DNA from: Hemerocallis citrina
Taxonomy: Eukaryota > Streptophyta > Magnoliopsida > Asparagales > Asphodelaceae
Direction: 5' to 3'
Length of the DNA: 64,000 nucleotides
NCBI GenBank assembly: GCA_017893485.1
Contig: CM030363.1
Location: 82,624,230 to 82,688,229 of the forward strand
Position 1 is the first letter of the stretch; each line of letters begins with the position of its first letter. The notes below the pieces were generated by a model, which was not told the DNA's origin, did not search any database, and saw nothing but the letters and a program-made list of their open reading frames with translations. A program made the translations under genes and the position numbers. Shown in pieces: positions 58,301 to 64,000 of this stretch.

Positions 58301-60740
58301 TGCATGATTAAACTAGTTTATGTCTAGCCAAAGAATTCATGTCATCGCAGCGATCGGAATGTACCATGCTTCTTTCATGTTTGCCCTGGCCTTACCAAAT
58401 CACAGTCCCTCTCATAGGTCTGCATATGTGGTGGGATAGCCCTCATCCCCGAAGGCACTGAAGACCTCTAACCAAACTACCTACTTCTTGAGCAATCAAT
58501 CAGTAAGTCTTTAGTTTCCAGGATATTATTCTAGAATCCACAATTCGTTGCAATGTCAAGATCGGATCATTGAGTATAACCCATATGAAAACCCTCACTT
58601 TAAACAGGGCTTTGGCTTTCCAGATAAACCTCGACCACGGTGGTGTACAACCTCGAAAATGAATCTGAGAATATAACGAATTGACAGAGAAGTGCCCAAT
58701 TTTTTTCGGCCCCCCGAGCTCTTCTGTCTGGCCCCATCCCACATTGTACTCATGCCTAGTCAATATGCAGTCTTAGTTCCTCCAACGTGTGTATAGCTAG
58801 GGAAGAAAATCTTTCTCGGAAATTCGGTATCCATTGACCCCGCTTCTAGTTATTAGCGACTGTTGAGTGGGGTTGTGTCGTTTTCTCGTATTAGTCTGAA
58901 AAAAGCTCCCTTAGCGGGTGTGCTCCACACAACCCATCCTACCAAAACCTCATCAATACTCCATTATCCACAAATGAGGTTGAGCATTTTCTAACTTGGT
59001 TGTAGGTCTTATAGACACCTCTCCAGAACCACAGGAGATTTTGGGCCCAACATGAAACCCACTGGTCCATGTACCCCTTTCTATGAGATAGTGTTGGAGA
59101 GAAAATCATTCTCCATTTGGGTGGAAAGTTTTCCACCACCACTTACCCAGAAGGGCAAGATTCATGTCCTTAAAGTCAACGACCCCAAGACCTCCATGGG
59201 CCTTCCGCATGTAGAATTTTCCCCATTTGATTAGATAGTGTCCCCTCCTACCCCTCACCCGCACCCTTCCAAAGAAATCTTTTCCTAAATTGGTCAATCC
59301 TTTGTATAGTAGGCGGGTAGGCTAGAAAAGATAGAGTTGATGAGTGTAACCCTCCCTCTAAATGACAAAGATTTTCCTTTCCAACCTGCTAATCTCACCG
59401 TAATTATATCGAGGATTGGCATCCAGTCTGATTTGTTTAACTTCCTTGGTCTGAGAGGAAGTCCTAGATATTTGATTGGAAAAGTCTTTGATCTTTCAAT
59501 CGAGGATTGTCGCATGTGCTAATGCCTCCTCTTCAGTTGGGGCAATAGGGACTAGGCTTACTCTTATGGAAGTTGATTGGCCATGCTTCAAACCAATATA
59601 TCAAACCTTTGATGGCAATCCTCTCATTCACTATACAATTCTTAAAGAATAGGTTATCGTTTGCATATTGTAAGATAGAACACACTGTCCTATTGCTGTT
59701 GCATCCTACCAGTGAAACCCAGCCTGCCTCCTAACACTTAGCCATCATTGAGGTTAAAACATCCACCACAATTGTAAAGAGGAGTGGAGACAAAGGGTCT
59801 CCTTGTCGGAGTCCTCTTTTATATTTGAAGGGTGACCCAACAATCCCATTGACCACAACTGAAGTCTGACTTGTTGAGAAGCAGTTCTTAAACCAGGAAA
59901 TCCATCTATCACCAAAGCCATATCCCTTCATGGCCTCAAGAACATATTACCAGTCCACCGTATCATAAGCCTTCTCAAAGTCAAGCTGAAGAAGGAAGTT
60001 CTTGGATTTGGCGACGTGGCAGTGATGGATAGTTTCCACAGCAGCGACCACACAGTCTAGAATACATCTCCTTTTTATGAATCCTGATTGTTCCTTACCT
60101 ACGACCAGCTCAATGAATTTCCCTAATATTGTGGCTAGAATTTTGGTGATAATCTTAACTTAGCAGTTGAGGAGGCTAATAGGGCGAAAATCTCTAACCA
60201 TTCTAGCTCCTCCTTCTTTGGGACCATAACAATCTTTGCCATATTCAATCTCCCTAGTTTTAGTCTTTGTTCATAGCAATAGTTCACCAGAGCCATCAAA
60301 TCGTCCATTATTTCCTCCTAGAACACAATATAGAACAACATCAAAAATTCATCCAGACATGGTGCCCTATCATGGCCAAGGTTGGTGACCTCTTCCTTAA
60401 CCTCCTTTAGTGTAACGGGTGCCTCAACCAATCCCATGTCCACATTAATGTATGAAGTCCTCTCTGACCAAAGTATTCCGTAACCAAAACCTTAAAGCCA
60501 CTTTTCCTTCCCATTAGGCTTTTGAAGTGGTCTTGGAAGGCCGAAAGAATCAGTTCATCTGCTGGGATGATCCCATCTACATTTCAATTAAGTGGAACAT
60601 GTAAGACCTCTTGTGAGCATTGGCCACTTGGTGAAAAAAGGCAGTGTTGGCATCACTTTCTTTAAGTCAAGTAATACATGACCATTGTTGCCATTTGATC
60701 TTCTCAAGGTTGTAGATTCTGGCACTGCCCTCTCAAAGGA
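58300..60740 (-). mobile_element. LINE 2: decayed minus-strand LINE fragment
   Basis: Minus-strand fragments in order from high to low coordinate: SDANTAFFHQVANAHKRS near 60640, the RT core RWISWFKNCFSTSQTSVVVNG and GLRQGDPLSPLLFTIVVD near 59760-59900, IKYLGLPLRPRKLNKSDW near 59460, FRGRVTLINSIFSSLPAYY near 59330, KAHGGLGVVDFKDMNLALLGKWWW near 59150, and a zf-RVT-type end near 58600 (IWKAKALFKVRVFIW). Many stops and shifts are present. The 5' end joins element D gag near 60740, so it is 5' truncated. No TSD or A tail could be fixed. Confidence 0.85.
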
Positions 60741-61500
60741 TAATGTTCCCACTTTGAATAGTTACTGGCCTCTTGTTCCTATTTCAGGTCTCTTGCTTTT
60801 TCTGGAATTGATCCATATCCTCTTCTGTCATACCTGCTCTCCTGACCAGCTTATCAAACCTCTTTATGCCCAAAGGAATCATCCTTGACCTCAAATTCGG
60901 CCATTGGCCCTGCTCAAATTTCTTGGCCTTCTTCAGCTTCGGTGCATACCTTGACAGCTGAGCGAACTTAGTCTCATATTCATGCACTATCATGTTGCCT
61001 TGCTGCAGATTCAAGAATTCCATTGCCTTCTTCTCCTGAATATCCAGAGGAAAGAAACAATCCCTGAATTCATCCATAAAAGCTTTCCAAGTCACTTGTT
61101 GATCTCCAAAAGTCCTCTTCACTGACTGCCACCAGACGCCAGCATCCTTCTCTAATTGCATAGCAGCCAATTTCACCTTATTGAATTCTGGGGTCTCCAA
61201 GACTTCGAAGACCAACTCCATCTGTCTAATCCAATCATCAGCCTCATTCGGATCAGACTGCCCCCTCAAATACTGGAGGCTTCATCTGCTTGAATGACTC
61301 AACCTGCTAGATAGGATCAATATTAACAAACACTGGTCTAGCCTCCTAATTCTGATTCTAATTCTGTGCCATATTAGCTGTCATAAAAGTATTCAAGGTC
61401 TGATACACCATGGCAATCTCAGTCTCAAGATCAAGTCCAGCCCCATGGGAACTACTAGCCCCAACACCATTAGCACCATTCCTGGTCCTGGGTCCTGCCA
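60740..61500 (-). pseudogene. Element D gag (Tekay-like chromovirus)
   Basis: The minus-strand frame at 60784-61269 encodes the Gag core: LEKDAGVWWQSVKR, WKAFMDEFRDCFFPLD, KKAMEFLNLQQGNM, EYETKFAQLSRYAPKL and RRAGMTEEDMDQF. It is clearly related to element A gag (AAVWWQSMKR, LSRYAP). The upstream part to about 61500 has the N-terminal region with a frameshift near 61265. The downstream half is lost where LINE 2 starts. No zinc knuckle remains. Confidence 0.85.
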
Positions 61501-61723
61501 TTTTTCTGAATACTGCAAAACGAGGGCAAAGTTAAAGCATCATAACACAATTCATATTCACATCAATTCCCCATGGCAAAACCACAACCATATCCCAAAC
61601 CAAAACATCATGTTCTAACTCTATGTGATACTCACACTCTAATGTCCACATCTAGGTACTCACGCTCTAGTGTCCACACCTAGCTTTATTTTTATATCAT
61701 GTTTATTATTACTATTGAAGCGT

Positions 61724-61735
61724 GCTCTGATACCA
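61724..61735 (-). other. Primer-binding site of element D
   Basis: The minus strand reads TGGTATCAGAGC exactly, five bases from the LTR start at 61741. Confidence 0.9.
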
Positions 61736-61740
61736 ATCTC

Positions 61741-64000
61741 TGTAGCGCCCCGAATTTCTAATATGATATCTCAGAAATATGTGGCACAATTCCCAGCATC
61801 AACTTCAATTATAATAGTAAACATAGCCACAGATAAAAAAAAATTCAACTTTTATTACATTAGTTCATTACAAAACATAGCGGAAAAAAAAAAAAAACAC
61901 CTTGAATTACAACCTTTTCTTTACAACACATTCTTTTACAATTTACATAAGTCATAACATCATTTTATTTCAAGCATCAAAATCCAAAGCTATAGCCACT
62001 TACCTGTAAAACATGAGGCTAGAGATAACCCTAACCCCCAAAACTACAGGGATCAGCCATAACGGTGTGAGTGACATAAAAATAAATAATTTCAACATAA
62101 ATAAAACATGTAACATAGTATCATAAACATGTATCAACAGCATGAATAAATGAAATAAGAAATAACATTAAGTAAAACATGAAAACGTCAAGTGAAACTA
62201 GACTAAGTGTCAAATGTAGAAAAACAGGAAACAATATGCATAAAACCAAGTTAACAAACACCAATATTATATGTTGACTCTCTAATGCATACTTGTCAGA
62301 TTCCATGCATCTCACTCTACATAGGTCCGGTGCAAGCCCTTAACGCTCTCCACTTGATAGGGTTTAGTCCTCCGCTATGCAACTAACCCTACTACGATGA
62401 CTACTACGAGATATAGATAAACTGTGAGTATTAGCCCATGCCCCGACAATTTAGGAGGCCAATCTCTATCCACAGATAATTCCAGAGACTATTTCAATCA
62501 TACCTGGGAATCTTCGAGAATACCCCACACTGCAAGCTATGACGCCTCATCACACGAATACCCCATGAGCGTCGCCTCGACCCCAATAATTCTGAAGATC
62601 AATCCCACACCGCAGGTAATTTCGGAGACTATTTCACTCACAACTCGATAATTCCGAGGATTATCTCACACCGCAAGCCATACTGAGGTCCATAACCCAT
62701 GTTCTCATTTCATCATATCACCATCTAGTGCTTGTCCTTATTTATTTAAATTAATTAACTAATTATGAATCTCCTAGAGTTGGTGTACCCTGTCGGACTT
62801 AACTCAACTGATCAACAACAAACCTCAACAGGCCAAACCACAAATCCTCAACTGCCGGTATACTAGGATCCTACACACCCTCTAGAGACTCACAACTTAA
62901 CTATCAAAACCAAACTTTCATTACAACTCATACTTCTTTTATATTAAGAAAATGTCTCAAAAATAGTATAATCTGTAGCAAAATGATATTTAGAATAGTA
63001 GGTCATTAATCCAAAAATATTAAAGAATCAATCGTTTTAAAATATCATTAGAAAAGCTCAAGAAAACGTCAGTCAGAGCAGTGACAGTCGACTTCATACT
63101 GTAGTCGGTCGACTGTCTCGTGTAAAAAAAAATCCAAAATCTCGAGAAACACTAATCAGAGCAGTGACAGTCGACTGTATAAAGTGGTCAGTCGGCTGTC
63201 CCGCATGAAAATCCAAAATTTCAAGAAAACATCAATCAGAGCAGTGACAATCGACTGTATAAAGTGGTCAGTCGACTGTCTCACACGAAAATCCAAAACT
63301 TCTAGAAAACATTAATCAGAGCAGTGGCAGTTGACTGTATAAAGTGGTCAGTCGATTGTCCCGCATGAAAATTCAAAACTTCAAGAAAACATTAATCAGA
63401 GTGGTGACAGTCGACTGTATAAGGTGGTCAGTCGACTGTCCCGCATGAAAATCTAAAACTCCAAGAAAACACTACAGCCAGGATCGCGACGGCCGACTGT
63501 TGGAAATAACTGGTCGACTGCCGTACCTGCAGACTGCAGTTTGAGTTTGTGCATGTTTTAACCGATACGGTGTTTTACTTTATAAAAATGAAATCTGTAA
63601 AAAGTACATTCCTGAGATGATCCAACGTGACTTGTAGAGTATATAGGGGTACATAAAAACGAATCAAAACCACTTTGAATTAATAGAATATTAATTTGAC
63701 GAATTCCTTCAAAATATGTGCATATATCAGAATAGGGTATTCGAGAATCAATTATGCATCAAAATAACTTTGTAAATAGGGAATATATTGTTCAAAACTA
63801 TCTCTTGTACTGAATCATTCAAGATTAAATCAAATCTCTACAAAACTTCACAAAACCCAATTTCTTCAAAAACAAGGAAATAAGATATTTATGTATAAAT
63901 GTATGTGTATGTTTGTGCACCAAGAAAACTTCAAAACTCATCAATTAGAAATAGTGAAATATTTAGTTTTAACCTCAGTATTAATCAACTCAAACCCAAT
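61741..64000 (-). repeat. 5' LTR of element D, cut by the window end
   Basis: Starts TGTAGCGCCCCGAATTTC beside the primer site. It is related in plan to LTRs A, B and C but too diverged to be the pair of LTR C. Contains phrases such as CACACCGCA with AATTCCGA repeated near 62540-62680, and an ~80 bp satellite at 63060-63535. Confidence 0.85.
63060..63535. repeat. ~80 bp satellite with CAGTCGACTG palindromes
   Basis: About six units, each with AATCAGAGCAGTGACAGTCG, a GTATAAAGTGGTCAGTC middle and a CGCATGAAAATCCAAAA end. The palindromic core CAGTCGACTG and variants occur twice per unit. It lies inside LTR D. Confidence 0.9.

Noticed and set aside
50775..64000. LTR C and LTR D as the two LTRs of one element
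   Set aside because: Orientation and gag position would fit, but the two LTR starts diverge within the first 20-40 bases far more than a pair from one insertion should.

Overview
The window is nuclear DNA of a flowering plant, almost entirely transposable elements. The evidence is plant-type Ty3/gypsy elements primed by initiator tRNA-Met, plant Copia elements, plant L1-type LINEs, a BED-finger hAT transposase and a Mutator-like foldback element. Host DNA between them is AT-rich, while one inserted Tat-type element is clearly GC-rich. No rRNA, tRNA, CRISPR or intact host gene was found, and the species cannot be named from the sequence.

Layout. (1) 1-9978: a minus-strand Tekay/Del-like chromovirus with ~3.65 kb LTRs (element A; its far LTR is cut by the window start). 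(2) 9979-14728: old repeat debris, short palindromic repeats, a 897 bp foldback element built of 268 bp units, a microsatellite and a possible host exon. (3) 14745-21742: a plus-strand LINE with a perfect 16 bp target-site duplication (TSD). (4) 21986-50774: a plus-strand Copia element (Copia 1) split by a nested stack. A ~3.9 kb solo LTR (B, TSD GTTGG) sits in its gag. A minus-strand Tat-type gypsy element (25829-46899, TSD GGTTC) sits in that LTR. A 4,975 bp hAT transposon (37544-42518, TSD ATGACCAG) sits in the Tat RNase H. Deleting the solo LTR and one TSD copy restores the Copia reading frame. (5) 50775-~55130: another long LTR (C) that cuts the Copia 1 reverse transcriptase and itself holds a Mutator-like element (9 bp TSD), which holds a hAT-like element. 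(6) ~55135-57060: a second, minus-strand Copia fragment. (7) ~58300-60740: a decayed minus-strand LINE. (8) 60740-64000: gag, primer site and 5' LTR of another Tekay-like element (D), with an ~80 bp satellite.

The most unusual part is the 3' half of the Tat element (26419-35533). On the strand opposite to gag-pol it carries its own TATA box, a three-exon gene with a 'putative gypsy-type transposon' domain and coiled coil, and a second coiled-coil gene with one predicted intron. These sit among three copies of a shared repeat block, an eight-unit ~110 bp array, and about nine tandem hairpins whose two arms change together from unit to unit. Most TE coding regions carry stops or frameshifts. 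The hAT transposase is nearly intact.
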